A stretch of DNA of 64,000 nt from Salinibacterium sp. NK8237 (GTDB lineage Bacteria; Actinomycetota; Actinomycetes; Actinomycetales; Microbacteriaceae), in contig NZ_JADYWE010000001.1 in assembly GCF_015864955.1 (NCBI RefSeq), forward strand, positions 1,612,001 through 1,676,000, in the 5' to 3' direction. This document shows positions 1 to 9,000 of the stretch, piece after piece. The stretch's first letter is position 1; every line of letters begins with the position of its first letter. The notes under the pieces are model-generated. The model searched no databases. It saw nothing but the letters and a program-made list of their open reading frames with translations, and was not told the origin of the DNA. Made by a program: the position numbers and the translations under genes.

Positions 1-2
1 CC

Positions 3-827
3 GGCATCCTCGTGCGCTCAGAAGGAGAGCCCGAGACAGGCGACACTTCGGTGTCCGAGGCCTATGACGGCCTCGGCCACACCTTCGCGTTGTTCTGGGA
101 GGTGTTTGAGCGTGACTCGATCGACGATCGTTCGTCGCCCCTCGAAGCGACCGTGCACTTCGGCACGCTCTACGACAATGCCTTTTGGGATGGCAGCCGC
201 ATGGTCTTCGGCGATGGTGACGGTGAAATTTTCACCGGCTTCACTCGCTCGCTCAGTGTCATCGGTCACGAGCTCGCCCACGGAGTCACCGAGTTCACCG
301 CGGGCCTTGTGTACCGCGGCCAGAGCGGCGCCCTCAACGAGCACGTCTCCGACGTGTTTGGGGCACTCGTCGAGCAGCACGCCTGGCGCCAAACCGCGGC
401 CGAAGCATCGTGGTTAGTCGGCGAAGGCATCTTCACCGATGAGGTCGAAGGCAATGCTCTGCGGTCCCTGAAAGCGCCCGGCACCGCCTACGACGACGAT
501 GTGCTCGGCAAAGACCCGCAGCCCGCTCACTGGGACGACTTCATCGTCACACAGTCCGACAACGGTGGCGTGCACCTCAACTCGGGCATCCCCAACCGCG
601 CCTTCTGGAGCACCGCCGACACCCTCGGCGGCTTCGCGTGGGAACGTGCAGGCCAGATCTGGTTCGACACCCTCACCAATGGTTCGCTCACACCCCGCAG
701 CGAGTTCTCGGAATTCGCTGCCGCCACCATCGCGGCCGCCGTTGCTCGCTTCGGTGACGGCTCTGACGAACAGCGCGCGGTCGCAGCCGGCTGGGCATTG
801 GTCGGAGTGATTCCCGCCGAAGCGTGA
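3..827 (+). CDS. M4-family (thermolysin/protealysin-like) metallopeptidase, 5' end outside window
   Basis: Zinc endopeptidase, probably of the protealysin-like branch of M4. The reading frame is open to the left edge, so the true start is outside; the first visible start codon is a GTG at 12. Numbered from that GTG, the zinc motif HELAH is at residues 86-90, followed by the third zinc ligand Glu110 in LNEHVSD. The transition-state histidine His188 sits in GGVHLNSGIPN. These are the three diagnostic M4 blocks in the right order, so the catalytic C-terminal half appears intact. The next gene on the same strand is an emfourin-like inhibitor, a pairing known for protealysin-type enzymes. Whether the enzyme is secreted cannot be judged without its N-terminus. 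Confidence 0.9.
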   Translation, partial: GILVRSEGEPETGDTSVSEAYDGLGHTFALFWEVFERDSIDDRSSPLEATVHFGTLYDNAFWDGSRMVFGDGDGEIFTGFTRSLSVIGHELAHGVTEFTAGLVYRGQSGALNEHVSDVFGALVEQHAWRQTAAEASWLVGEGIFTDEVEGNALRSLKAPGTAYDDDVLGKDPQPAHWDDFIVTQSDNGGVHLNSGIPNRAFWSTADTLGGFAWERAGQIWFDTLTNGSLTPRSEFSEFAAATIAAAVARFGDGSDEQRAVAAGWALVGVIPAEA

Positions 828-939
828 CGCCGTGAGCTGAAACCCCGCTCGGAGGTGCTGCGTTGGTTCGCACCCTGTTCGTCGTACGCTGTTCGCCCGC
901 ACCCTGTTCGCCTGCACGCTGACCGGATAGCATGCACGT

Positions 940-1359
940 GTGAAGGTACAGGTGTGGCGAAGCGGTGGCCTTCTCGGTCGCCGCGTGGAGTGGGATGTCG
1001 TAGTCGACGAGCAACCCGACCCCGAGCGGTGGTACGTGCTGATTGCAGAACTGCCGTGGCACGAGCATCCGGTCGAAAGCACGATGCCCGACCGCTACAC
1101 CTACGAAATTCACTGCGAACCGCACGAAGCGGTCATCCCCGAGCAGCAGCTCGTTGGTCCGTGGCGTGAACTCGTTGATCGCGTGCGCGACGCCAATGCG
1201 AAAGCGCGCCCGAGCGAACCCGTGAGCGCGCCCGCGACAGAGCCTGAGCCAGAGTCCGAGCCCGAGCCCGAGCCCGAGCCCGAACCCGAACCCGAACCCG
1301 CATCAGGCCAGAAAGCGACACCAGAGCTGAAACCTGAACCCGAAATCGAGTGCGACTAA
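940..1359 (+). CDS. Emfourin-like M4 protease inhibitor with Glu-Pro tail
   Basis: 139-residue protein starting at a GTG (MKVQVWRSGG). The first ~95 residues match what I recall of the emfourin family, small slow tight-binding inhibitors of protealysin encoded beside M4 proteases. The family call rests on the N-terminal K-V-x-V-x-R-S-G-G pattern, the size, and the M4 gene 112 bp upstream. Residues ~100-120 form an acidic EPEP run encoded by a hexanucleotide repeat, which characterised emfourins are not known to carry. No signal peptide is visible, so the inhibitor probably acts in the cytoplasm or is co-released. It may protect the cell from premature protease activity. Confidence 0.7.
   Translation: MKVQVWRSGGLLGRRVEWDVVVDEQPDPERWYVLIAELPWHEHPVESTMPDRYTYEIHCEPHEAVIPEQQLVGPWRELVDRVRDANAKARPSEPVSAPATEPEPESEPEPEPEPEPEPEPASGQKATPELKPEPEIECD
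1240..1300 (+). repeat. GAGCCC/GAACCC hexanucleotide tandem repeat
   Basis: About ten imperfect copies of a 6-bp unit lie inside the emfourin-like gene and encode the Glu-Pro tail. Six-base units keep the frame, so copy-number slippage would only lengthen or shorten the tail. Confidence 0.8.
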
Positions 1360-1377
1360 CCGTCCCTTTCGCTGCGG

Positions 1378-2274
1378 CTAGTAGCCGTAGACACACGCCG
1401 TTATCGTGCTCGACTGAGTTCCCTTGATCGCCGTGGTGCGCCCCGACGTTATCGAGTAACTGTCTGCCACGGGGTTATACGTGGTGGGCGAAGTCGAGAA
1501 CTCATAGCCACTCGATGGTGCCGGCGACCAGCCAACGTAGTTCACCGTTTTACCTGCGCTCGTGATGCGGCTCTTGGCCCCGGCGAGGTTTGCGGTTGCC
1601 ACCCATCCGAAGAAGAACGGGTTCGCTTCAAGGTCGGTGACCGTTCCGGTTGCGGTGATGGCCACGCACGCTTTCGTGTCTGTCCACGTTGTCGGCGATT
1701 GGGTGACGCTGTAGTAGCTGGCAGCACCGGTCGCCGCGATGGGCGTATTGCTGACGCAGATCGTGATCGTCAGTGGCTGAACGTCGGTGATGAGCGCGTT
1801 GTTGTATGACGCGTTCCACGTCGCGCTCCCATTACTTTTTCCGGAGATGAGCAGGGTGCTGGGGCTTTGGTTTGTCGTCGCGAACGAGGCCTGTGTGGAT
1901 CCTTGATAGTAAACACCAGAGCTGCCGGTGCGACCGTTGAACGGCGGCAGCGTCATGTCGGCTTGGAGCTGCCACGCTGCGGATGTGGAAGTTGTGCCGC
2001 GCACGGTCACGACGACACAAAAACTTGAATCTGCGGATGACGACGGAATGTTCCACACGGTGGAATCGAGAGACGTGTTGGTGTTTCCAGCCACGATAAC
2101 GATCGAGCTTGGAGTCGGGGACGTGCTGCCCCACGTGCCACTTGTTGCCTCAGCAACAAACTCGACAGGGTCAGTCCAGGCCGCAACCGTGGTGTCCTGC
2201 GCTGTGAGGCTTGAACCCACCATCAGCAGGGCGGTAGCGGCAAGCGCGACGACACCTAAAATTGCGTGCTTCAC
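1378..2274 (-). CDS. Exported protein, probable SipW substrate
   Basis: 298-residue secreted protein of unknown function. An N-terminal hydrophobic signal (residues 5-25) is followed by a T-V-A-A-W-T-D segment. The second exported protein of this locus has S-A-A-W-T-A at the equivalent place, which suggests both are cut by the same dedicated peptidase. The mature part is Ser/Thr-rich and looks like a beta-sandwich; I recognise no catalytic motif. Its GTG start overlaps the TGA stop of the signal peptidase gene by four bases (GTGA), implying translational coupling. By analogy with TasA/CalY proteins it could be a matrix or surface-fibre subunit; that is inference. Confidence 0.7.
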   Translation of the reverse strand: MKHAILGVVALAATALLMVGSSLTAQDTTVAAWTDPVEFVAEATSGTWGSTSPTPSSIVIVAGNTNTSLDSTVWNIPSSSADSSFCVVVTVRGTTSTSAAWQLQADMTLPPFNGRTGSSGVYYQGSTQASFATTNQSPSTLLISGKSNGSATWNASYNNALITDVQPLTITICVSNTPIAATGAASYYSVTQSPTTWTDTKACVAITATGTVTDLEANPFFFGWVATANLAGAKSRITSAGKTVNYVGWSPAPSSGYEFSTSPTTYNPVADSYSITSGRTTAIKGTQSSTITACVYGY

Positions 2275-2897
2275 GAGGCGGTTCCCTTCTCAGCCGTGCC
2301 GGCAGACGCCGCAGCGACACTTTCGGACGGAGTCGTGTCGTCAGCCCCGTCGTCATCGTCGTCATCGTCGCCGCAGGAGTCGTCACGACTCTTCTCACTC
2401 GAATTCGCCGGGAGCACCGCCAATACGATTCCCGCCGCGATCGCCACGAACAGCGGCACGCCGATAAAGGGCGAGGCGAGCGCGGTGACGACGGTTCCCA
2501 CCCCGGCGAGAGTGAGCACTGGATGCAGCACGGTGTCACCGACCTCATAAACGTAGGCTTCGGCATCCGGAGCATCGTTGTCGTCGCCTTGCATTTCAAA
2601 CGCCACCGAGTCGCCATCGATGCTGATGCTGATGATGCGGTGAGTGATGAGATTGCCCGTAACCGTTGACGGCAGGCTCGCAATATCTCCGACCACCAGG
2701 TCTTCAACGGGAACCGGAAGCGCAACAAGAAGGTCGCCGGTACGAATGGCGGGCTGCATCGATTCCGAGACAACAACAAGGGGCTGAACCAGGCCGAAAG
2801 CATGTGCGATCCACAACACCCCGGTGATCGCACCGATCACGGCCATAATCCACAGCAGTCCGTCACCCAAGGTACGGAGCGTTTTCGCGGCGCGCAC
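2271..2897 (-). CDS. sipW: Signal peptidase I, SipW/ER type
   Basis: Membrane-bound serine signal peptidase of the archaeal/ER/SipW class. The catalytic serine is Ser46 in S-E-S-M-Q-P and the general base is His86 in I-T-H-R-I, where classical bacterial enzymes have lysine. The N-terminal membrane segment is at residues ~14-38 and a second is near ~125-160. The C-terminus is an unusual hydrophilic tail with seven consecutive aspartates, then Ser/Ala-rich sequence. The GTG start shares one base with the upstream stop (TAGTG), and the gene overlaps the downstream exported-protein gene. In Bacillus, SipW processes TasA and TapA; here the likely clients are the two flanking exported proteins. Confidence 0.88.
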   Translation of the reverse strand: MRAAKTLRTLGDGLLWIMAVIGAITGVLWIAHAFGLVQPLVVVSESMQPAIRTGDLLVALPVPVEDLVVGDIASLPSTVTGNLITHRIISISIDGDSVAFEMQGDDNDAPDAEAYVYEVGDTVLHPVLTLAGVGTVVTALASPFIGVPLFVAIAAGIVLAVLPANSSEKSRDDSCGDDDDDDDGADDTTPSESVAAASAGTAEKGTAS

Positions 2898-3475
2898 TAG
2901 GGCACGTCCGTTGAGCCGCTAAACAAGATCTGAACGGCGCCGGATGACTGTCCCTGATAGGCGCTCGGCCAGCTTGCGGGGGTCGTGACGACGACATCGA
3001 GGGGAAGCACGGCATTGGCGGCGAGAACCGTGGACGAGTAGGCGACCCCGCTCTTGCGCACCTCGATGGTCGCTGGAGTTGAACCGCCAAAGACGGAGTT
3101 GCTCGTCACGGCGATGGGCTGAAGCGAAACAGTCAGCGGGAGGTCGCCGCCGTTGCGGAGGCAGATCGCCACCGATCGCTCTTGGCCCGGCAGAAGCGCT
3201 GCGAATTCACCCGATGCGAGCGTAATGGCCACAGCTGCGGCACTCGTGTCTGCTTCCACGTAAGGGGAGCCTGACCCGGTCGGGCAGGTTCCGTCGACCG
3301 CCAAAGCGCCATAAAGCTCAATCGATGCGGCTCGCGCACCAGCAGTAAGGGTGGTCTGCGCAGTCCAGGCGGCGCTCGTGGCGGCAGCACCAATACCGAC
3401 CAGAGCCACACCGGCCAATGCCAGTCGGATGATCGTGGATGTCTTTCGACTTTTCTGCTCGCGAGACGCAGACAT
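2897..3475 (-). CDS. SipW-dependent (TasA/CalY-like) exported protein
   Basis: 192-residue exported protein and first gene of the three-gene sipW operon. A basic start (REQKSRK) is followed by a hydrophobic stretch (residues ~15-35) and an A-A-x-S-A-A-W-T cleavage region, typical of the alternate signal peptides read by SipW. The mature part is short and beta-rich, with two cysteines (in T-C-P-T-G and I-C-L-R-N) that could form a disulfide. The start ATG is preceded by the ribosome-binding run GGGGGAGAG, the same nine bases found before the giant surface-protein gene. The function of the mature protein is unknown; a fibre or matrix subunit is the usual role of its relatives. Confidence 0.75.
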   Translation of the reverse strand: MSASREQKSRKTSTIIRLALAGVALVGIGAAATSAAWTAQTTLTAGARAASIELYGALAVDGTCPTGSGSPYVEADTSAAAVAITLASGEFAALLPGQERSVAICLRNGGDLPLTVSLQPIAVTSNSVFGGSTPATIEVRKSGVAYSSTVLAANAVLPLDVVVTTPASWPSAYQGQSSGAVQILFSGSTDVP

Positions 3476-3494
3476 ACTCTCCCCCAGAGAATGC

Positions 3495-3525
3495 GAACGA
3501 TCACGGTTCGGGTGAGTGATCGTTC
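3495..3525. promoter_or_regulatory. Perfect 10-bp inverted repeat upstream of the sipW operon
   Basis: Arms GAACGATCAC (3495-3504) and GTGATCGTTC (3516-3525) are perfect complements separated by 11 bases, with centres 21 bp apart. The element starts 20 bp before the first gene of the sipW operon. It could be a two-turn operator or, if transcribed, a 5'-leader hairpin. No regulator gene is adjacent. From 3526 to the end of the next gene (3637) I see nothing else. Confidence 0.6.
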
Positions 3526-3637
3526 CCCCGACGTTAGCTCTCGATCCTGAGAATCGCCACGTTTTTAGGGAGGCCTGCCGCGAAGTGGGGGTGTTCGGGC
3601 GGGCGCCCCACTTGGTGGCGCCGTTGTGTTGCGAGCG

Positions 3638-4885
3638 CTACCGCAGCGGGTTAAATGCGTCGAGAAGCGGGTGCTTCTCGCCACCGGTGATCGAGTCGGC
3701 GAGAATCCGGCCTGTCAACGGACCGAGGGTGACGCCCCACATGCCATGACCGCCGGCAACGTGAACGCGCGGCGAGCGCGTTCCGCCCACGAGCGGCAGG
3801 CCGTCGGGAGTGCAGGGGCGCGAGCCGACCCACTCTTCTTCGCGGGCATCCCAGTCGACGCCGTCGAACATCGGGCTGGCCGCGTTGACGATGGTTTGGA
3901 TGCGGCGAGAATCGGCGGGAGCATCGACCGACCGGAACTCCATCATGCCTCCCACCCGCAGCCGATCCCCGAGGGGCGTGCAGGCAACGCGTTGGGCGGG
4001 CAAGTAGATCGGGTGCGTGGGGATCACGGGCGGCTTCACGCTGAAGCTGTAGCCGCGACCCGACTGCACGACTTGGCGCACGCCGAACTGGCGGGCGAGG
4101 TCGCCGAGCCAGGTTCCGGTAGCAATAACCACTTCGTCGCTGAGCACCGCATCGTGGCCCTCAACGTCGACAGCGACTCCCGCAGCACCGAGGTCGCGGA
4201 TGCCGGTCGCTTTCGCGCCTTCCACGATCGTGGCTCCGCGAGCGCGCACGGATGCCGCAAGCACCTGCATGAACGAGGGCGGGTTGATGAAGCGCTGGCC
4301 ATCCACGCGCAGCCCATGCGTCACGAGCTTCGAGACGCTCGGCTCGAACTCACGCAGCTCGTCGCCGGTGATCTTCTCAAAGCTCACGTGACCGCCACCG
4401 GCCGCGACTTCATCGAATTCGTGGGTGATGACCTGGCGGTCGGCGTCGCTCGTGAAGGCGGCGAGGAACGGCTCGGCGTGCTTGAGCGCGGCGGAGACTC
4501 CGCCCTCTTCCATCCGGTCGAAAGATTCGAGGCTCCACTTGTTGATCTCGGCAAACGTGACCATGTTGCGACGCCACATCTTGGGCGTCGAGTGACGGGC
4601 AAAACCAGTGAGGAAACGCAGCAGTGTCGAGTTCGCTGCGAGAGGGACATAGACGGGAGATGTCGGGTCGATAACGGCCTTGATGCCGACCTTGAAGATC
4701 GACGGCTCGGGCAGTGGAAGGGTCAGTGCAGGAGCGACCCAACCGGCGTTACCGAGCGAAGCACCAGCGGCAACACCCGTGCGGTCGAGCACGGTGACCT
4801 CAACACCACGCTCCTGCAAGAACCAGGCTGTGCACAGCCCTACGATTCCGGCGCCAATAATGGTGACTTTCGCGGGCTGGGTCAT
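3638..4885 (-). CDS. dadA: FAD-dependent D-amino-acid dehydrogenase-like oxidoreductase
   Basis: 415-residue flavoenzyme of the DAO superfamily. The dinucleotide-binding motif GAGIVG is at residues 11-16, followed by a conserved acidic residue at the end of beta-2 (V-L-D-R). The A-S-x-x-N-A-G-W segment (residues ~42-49) is characteristic of DadA-type D-amino-acid dehydrogenases, which oxidatively deaminate D-amino acids at the membrane. The C-terminal P-D-G-L-P-L-V-G block and the G-x-x-G-H-G-M-W-G motif complete the FAD site. Length is normal for DadA. It follows the TrmH-type gene by six bases and is probably co-transcribed with it. Substrate specificity cannot be read from the sequence. 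Confidence 0.8.
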   Translation of the reverse strand: MTQPAKVTIIGAGIVGLCTAWFLQERGVEVTVLDRTGVAAGASLGNAGWVAPALTLPLPEPSIFKVGIKAVIDPTSPVYVPLAANSTLLRFLTGFARHSTPKMWRRNMVTFAEINKWSLESFDRMEEGGVSAALKHAEPFLAAFTSDADRQVITHEFDEVAAGGGHVSFEKITGDELREFEPSVSKLVTHGLRVDGQRFINPPSFMQVLAASVRARGATIVEGAKATGIRDLGAAGVAVDVEGHDAVLSDEVVIATGTWLGDLARQFGVRQVVQSGRGYSFSVKPPVIPTHPIYLPAQRVACTPLGDRLRVGGMMEFRSVDAPADSRRIQTIVNAASPMFDGVDWDAREEEWVGSRPCTPDGLPLVGGTRSPRVHVAGGHGMWGVTLGPLTGRILADSITGGEKHPLLDAFNPLR

Positions 4886-4891
4886 AGTTCC

Positions 4892-5530
4892 CTACTTTGT
4901 GAAGCTGACGTGCTGAGTAATCCAGTTATGCATCGCTACGGCAGCCGCGGCTGACGCATTGATGGATCGGGTTGAACCAAACTGGCTGATCTCTACGACA
5001 TCCGTCGCTGCGTCGATTGCTTCGGAAGAGAGCCCGGGGCCCTCTTGGCCGAACAGCAGCACACAGCGCTTGGGGATGTCAAAAGTTTCGATGATGACGC
5101 TGCCGGGCACGTTGTCGATCGCAATGATCGGCAGGTCGTTGGCTTCAGTCCACTCGACGAAGGCCGCGACATCCGGATGATGCAACACGTGCTGGTAGCG
5201 GTCAGTGACCATGGCGCCGCGTTTGTTCCAGCGCCGCCGCCCAATGATGTGCACCGTGTCGGCACCGAACGCATTGGCGCTGCGCACGATGGACCCGATG
5301 TTCATGTCGTGCTGCCAGTTTTCGATAGCAACGTGGAAGGGATGCCGCGTCACGTCGAGATCGGCAACAATCGCTTCCATGTTCCAGTAGCGATACCGGT
5401 CGATGACGTTGCGGGTATCGCCGCGTTCGAGCAGCACAGGGTCGTAGTGGGCATCGGTAGGCAATTCGCCCCGCCAGGGCCCCACGCCGTTGGTCGACAG
5501 CTCGACGCTGGGGTTCGGTTCAGTCACCAT
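4892..5530 (-). CDS. TrmH/SpoU-family RNA 2'-O-methyltransferase
   Basis: 212-residue SPOUT methyltransferase that would transfer a methyl group from S-adenosylmethionine to a ribose 2'-OH in tRNA or rRNA. All three SpoU motifs are visible: motif 1 N-I-G-S-I-V-R-S-A-N-A-F-G (residues 77-89), motif 2 L-L-F-G-Q-E-G-P-G-L-S, and motif 3 S-I-N-A-S-A-A-A-A-V-A-M-H, which form the trefoil knot. The N-terminal ~60 residues have no recognisable extra RNA-binding domain. The target nucleotide cannot be assigned from sequence. It lies directly upstream of the dadA-like gene. Confidence 0.85.
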   Translation of the reverse strand: MVTEPNPSVELSTNGVGPWRGELPTDAHYDPVLLERGDTRNVIDRYRYWNMEAIVADLDVTRHPFHVAIENWQHDMNIGSIVRSANAFGADTVHIIGRRRWNKRGAMVTDRYQHVLHHPDVAAFVEWTEANDLPIIAIDNVPGSVIIETFDIPKRCVLLFGQEGPGLSSEAIDAATDVVEISQFGSTRSINASAAAAVAMHNWITQHVSFTK

Positions 5531-5590
5531 TCCACGATAGTCGTCGGCAGCCCGGCCGGAGTACCGCCGCCGAGCGCCGACCGCGAATCG

Positions 5591-5612
5591 CCGCGCCGCG
5601 CCGCGCCGCGCG
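5591..5612. repeat. CCGCG pentanucleotide simple repeat
   Basis: Four perfect copies of CCGCG plus partial flanking units, ending one base before the stop of the lipoprotein gene, in the gap between two minus-strand genes. Such pentamers can slip but lie outside coding sequence here. Confidence 0.8.
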
Positions 5613-5613
5613 A

Positions 5614-6063
5614 CTAGTCTTCGTAGCGTTCGACGCGCAGCACGCAGGTGAGTTCGTCTTCAGCGACAGGAATGACGGTCTCCCAGTCGGTGGCGTCGCC
5701 GGGTTCGGTGGCATCGACATCCACTTGCGTGAGTGCACGGGTGTCGTTGGCACCGTTGAGCAGCGACACATAGATGCGGTACGTCGCACTGGCATCGGTC
5801 GAGTTCGTGACCGACCCGTTGACTACCCACTCGTCGCCGTCGCGCTCGCACTGGTCAACCGTGGAATCGGCTAGGGCTCCTTCGAGGTCTTCGCCGGTGC
5901 CGGGAGCATCCTGAATGTCGGTTACGCCGGGGGTTTGCTCTTCTGCCGCCGAACTTTCGGTGGCGTCAGGCTGTTCCTCAGTGCCGTTGGTGCACCCCGC
6001 CAAAGTGAAGGCGAGAATCGCAAAAGGAACAGCGGTAGCGGTCAGTCGTGTGGGGAGCTTCAT
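5614..6063 (-). CDS. Lipoprotein with FxLYD-like C-terminal domain
   Basis: 149-residue lipoprotein. A signal peptide ends in the lipobox L-A-G-C, so Cys24 should be lipidated and the protein held on the outer face of the membrane. An acidic Glu/Asp/Ser/Thr-rich linker leads to a beta-rich domain with W-V-V-N-G-S-V-T-N-S-T and ending C-V-L-R-V-E-R-Y, which resembles FxLYD-type domains. Cys residues near the start and end of this domain could pair. Its ATG overlaps the stop of the giant repeat-protein gene (ATGA, 6060-6063), so the two are translationally coupled and may work together at the cell surface. Confidence 0.75.
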   Translation of the reverse strand: MKLPTRLTATAVPFAILAFTLAGCTNGTEEQPDATESSAAEEQTPGVTDIQDAPGTGEDLEGALADSTVDQCERDGDEWVVNGSVTNSTDASATYRIYVSLLNGANDTRALTQVDVDATEPGDATDWETVIPVAEDELTCVLRVERYED

Positions 6064-9000
6064 GATTCTTCCTGTCGTTGTCTTCTGCGTGCGAGCAGGA
6101 TCAGCGCGAGCCCGGCGAGCAGTGTGCCTAACCCGGTTGCGAGAGTTCCTCGGGGGTCTGATCCAGTGTAAGAGAGTGCCTTGTTAGGTAGCTGCAGACT
6201 TGTCTGCGCGGTTGCGACCACGGGGTCACCCGAGTCAAGCTCGGTGCTGGTGACCGTTGCGGTCTCGTACAGAGTCGCTCCCGCATCACCTTCACGGATG
6301 ACGTAGGTTGCCGTGGCCGTAATCGACTGCCCGGGAAGGAGCACACCGATCGCGCCCGGCCACGTGCCGTAGTTCATCGCCGAGAGCCCGAGACGCGGAT
6401 CGTTGATCGAGACGTTCGTCAACGGCTTCGTGCCGGTGTTCGTGGCAACGTAAGTGAAGATCACGAGATCGCCGGGGAAGCCCTGCTGTCCCGCTCCCAG
6501 CACACCGGAAATCGTGAGATCGATCGCGGCTACGTTCGGGATCGCGAGAACGTCGGTTGCTTCTTCCGGCGTGATAGCGCCGGAGGGCGCATCCGCGTTC
6601 ACAGTAGCGACGTTGACGGTCTGCTCGACATCCACGTCCGCCTGCGTGATCACGTAGGTCGCTGTCGCGGTGACCGACTCGCCCGGAGCCAACTCGCCCG
6701 GAGTGCCCGGCCAGTTGTAGGCGAGCGCTGAGACACCCGGCTTGGGATCGTCGATCGAAACTGCGGTCAGCGTAACGTTTCCGGTGTTTACTACTTCGAT
6801 CACGTAGTTGACCGTGGCCCCCTGCTGAGCGAGAGTCGCAAACGAGCTCGACTTCGTGATGGCCATCGAGGGATCTTCGGCGATCGGCGTTTCTCCGGTG
6901 GTTGTATCCGTCACCGCAGCGCCCACTACCGGCGTTCCCGCCGTGGAGGCGTCGGAGCTGATCGAGCCAGCATCCACGTCATCCTGCGTGAGCACATACG
7001 TTGCGGTTGCCGTGGCCGACTCGCCCGGAGCGAGAACGCCCGGAGTGCCCGGCCAGGTGATCGTCAGCGTACTGAGATCGATCTGGTCGTCGGCGATCGT
7101 GACACCGTTCAGCGTGACATCACCGGTGTTGGTGACCTCGAAGTTGTACTCCACGACGTCTCCCGCGTTGCCGGTGGCACCTGCGGCCAGCACCTGAGTC
7201 TTCGTGATGCCGATGTCTGGCGTGCCAGCAGCGGTCGGCGCCACAACCGTGTTGGAGGTATCGATCACGTCGTCACCCGCCAGGTTCGTCGAGGTCACGT
7301 TTGCCGTGTTCGACGCCGAGCCGGCATCGAACTCAGCCTGCGTGACCTGGTAGCTCGCGGTTGCCGTGACCGACTCACCGGGAGCGAGTACGCCGTCAGC
7401 GGCTGGCCAAGTTCCGTACGCGACCGCAGTCGTTCCGACCTTCGGGTCAGCGACAGTGACACCACTCAGGGTGGTTTCGCCCGTGTTCTCGACGGTGAAG
7501 GTGTAATCGATCCACGAGCCGACGACGACGGGGTTGCCCGCGTCGCGCGGTTCGCCAGCCTTGGCAATGTCAATGCTCGACAGCGCCTCGATGAGCGGCA
7601 CGACGGTGACAGCCGAGTCGGCATCAACGGCGGTTGCGGCAGGAGAGTTGCCCGCACCGGTCGCGACGTTGCGCACTTCACCAGCGTCGATATCCGCCTG
7701 GTCAACAAGACGTGTCGCCGTGACGGTGACGCTTTCGCCCGGAGCGAGAACGCCCGGAGCGGCCGCGTCTGGCCACGTGTAGACAAAGCCGGTGAGGCCG
7801 GGGATCATGTTCGAGAGCGTCACACCATCGAGGCTGACGTTTCCGTCATTCGTGATCGTGAACGTGTAGTCCATGCCGTCGCCGAGTACGCCAGTTGCGC
7901 CCGCAGCGAGAGCCGCGGTGTGCGAGGTGACGATGGAAGGTTCAGCATCCTCGGTCGGGTTGAATACCGTGTTCGAGACGCCCTGAACTTCGCTGCCGTC
8001 AGGCGCGGTGCCGATCGCAGTCGCCGTGTTCTCCACGGTGCCGCTGTCGACATCTGCCTGCGTGACGGTGTACACGACGGAGCCAACAGCCTGCTCGTTC
8101 GGGCCGAGAATACCGGTGGCCGACGGGAAGGTGAGGTCGGAGGGAACAACATCGATCAGTGGGTCGAGAACTCCTACGAGGCGCAGGGTCACGTTTCCGG
8201 TGTTCTTCACGATGAAGCTGTAAGTAATCTCGGAACCGACTTCACCCGAACCCGAGGTCATTACGCCCGACTTCTCGGCTGTGATGCTGGGGTCAGAAAC
8301 TGCAGTCAGTTCCCGGTCAACGTTCGAGGTCGCCGTGACAGGGTCGCCGCCCGGCGTCACACCACGAACGGATGCAGTGTTGTCGACATAGCCGCGGTCC
8401 ACGTCATCCTGTTCGAGAACGTACGTGGCGCTCGCCGTCGCCGATTCACCCGGAGCCAGCACGCCGCTGTTGGCGGGCCAGACGATCGAGTTGATCGAGA
8501 CGTTGTCAATGCTGTCCGTGATGGTCACCGTGCGCAGCGTGACGTTTCCGATGTTGGTAACCACGATCGTGTAATCGATCGTGTCGCCAGGACCGTTCTC
8601 GCCAGCGACAGCCAGCTCGCTCGACTTTGTCACCTGCAGCAGGCCATCGGCCGCGAGAGCGACGGTTGCCGGAGCAGTGGCGGTTGCCGCTGCGCCCACG
8701 GGAGGAGTTCCCTCACCGGTGACGACGCTCGACACTGCACCTGAGTCGATATCGGCCTGCGTCAATGTCTGCACGCGAACTGCCGTGACCGTGTCGCCGG
8801 GAGCGAGAACGCCCACGTCTCCGGGCCAGGTGTAATCGCCGGCGGGCAGCGAACCGAGGAAGTCGCTCAGCTCAACGCCCGAGAGCGTCACGTTGCTCGT
8901 GCTCGTGAAGCTGTAGTTCCAGGTGACAGTGTCGCCTTCGACTGCCGGGCCCGGGTTCGTCAAAGCGCCAACGTTGGTCACCGAAACGACAACGCTCGGA

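Noticed and set aside
828..939. Possible small gene or regulatory RNA between the M4 protease and its inhibitor
   Set aside because: Only a short direct repeat (GCACCCTGTTCG at 870-881 and 899-910) is present, with no coding pattern or stable hairpin.
3626..4954. Plus-strand frame of 442 codons opposite the dadA-like gene
   Set aside because: The minus-strand protein has a clear FAD-binding fold; the plus frame has shadow composition (His/Arg/Asp-rich) and no motif.
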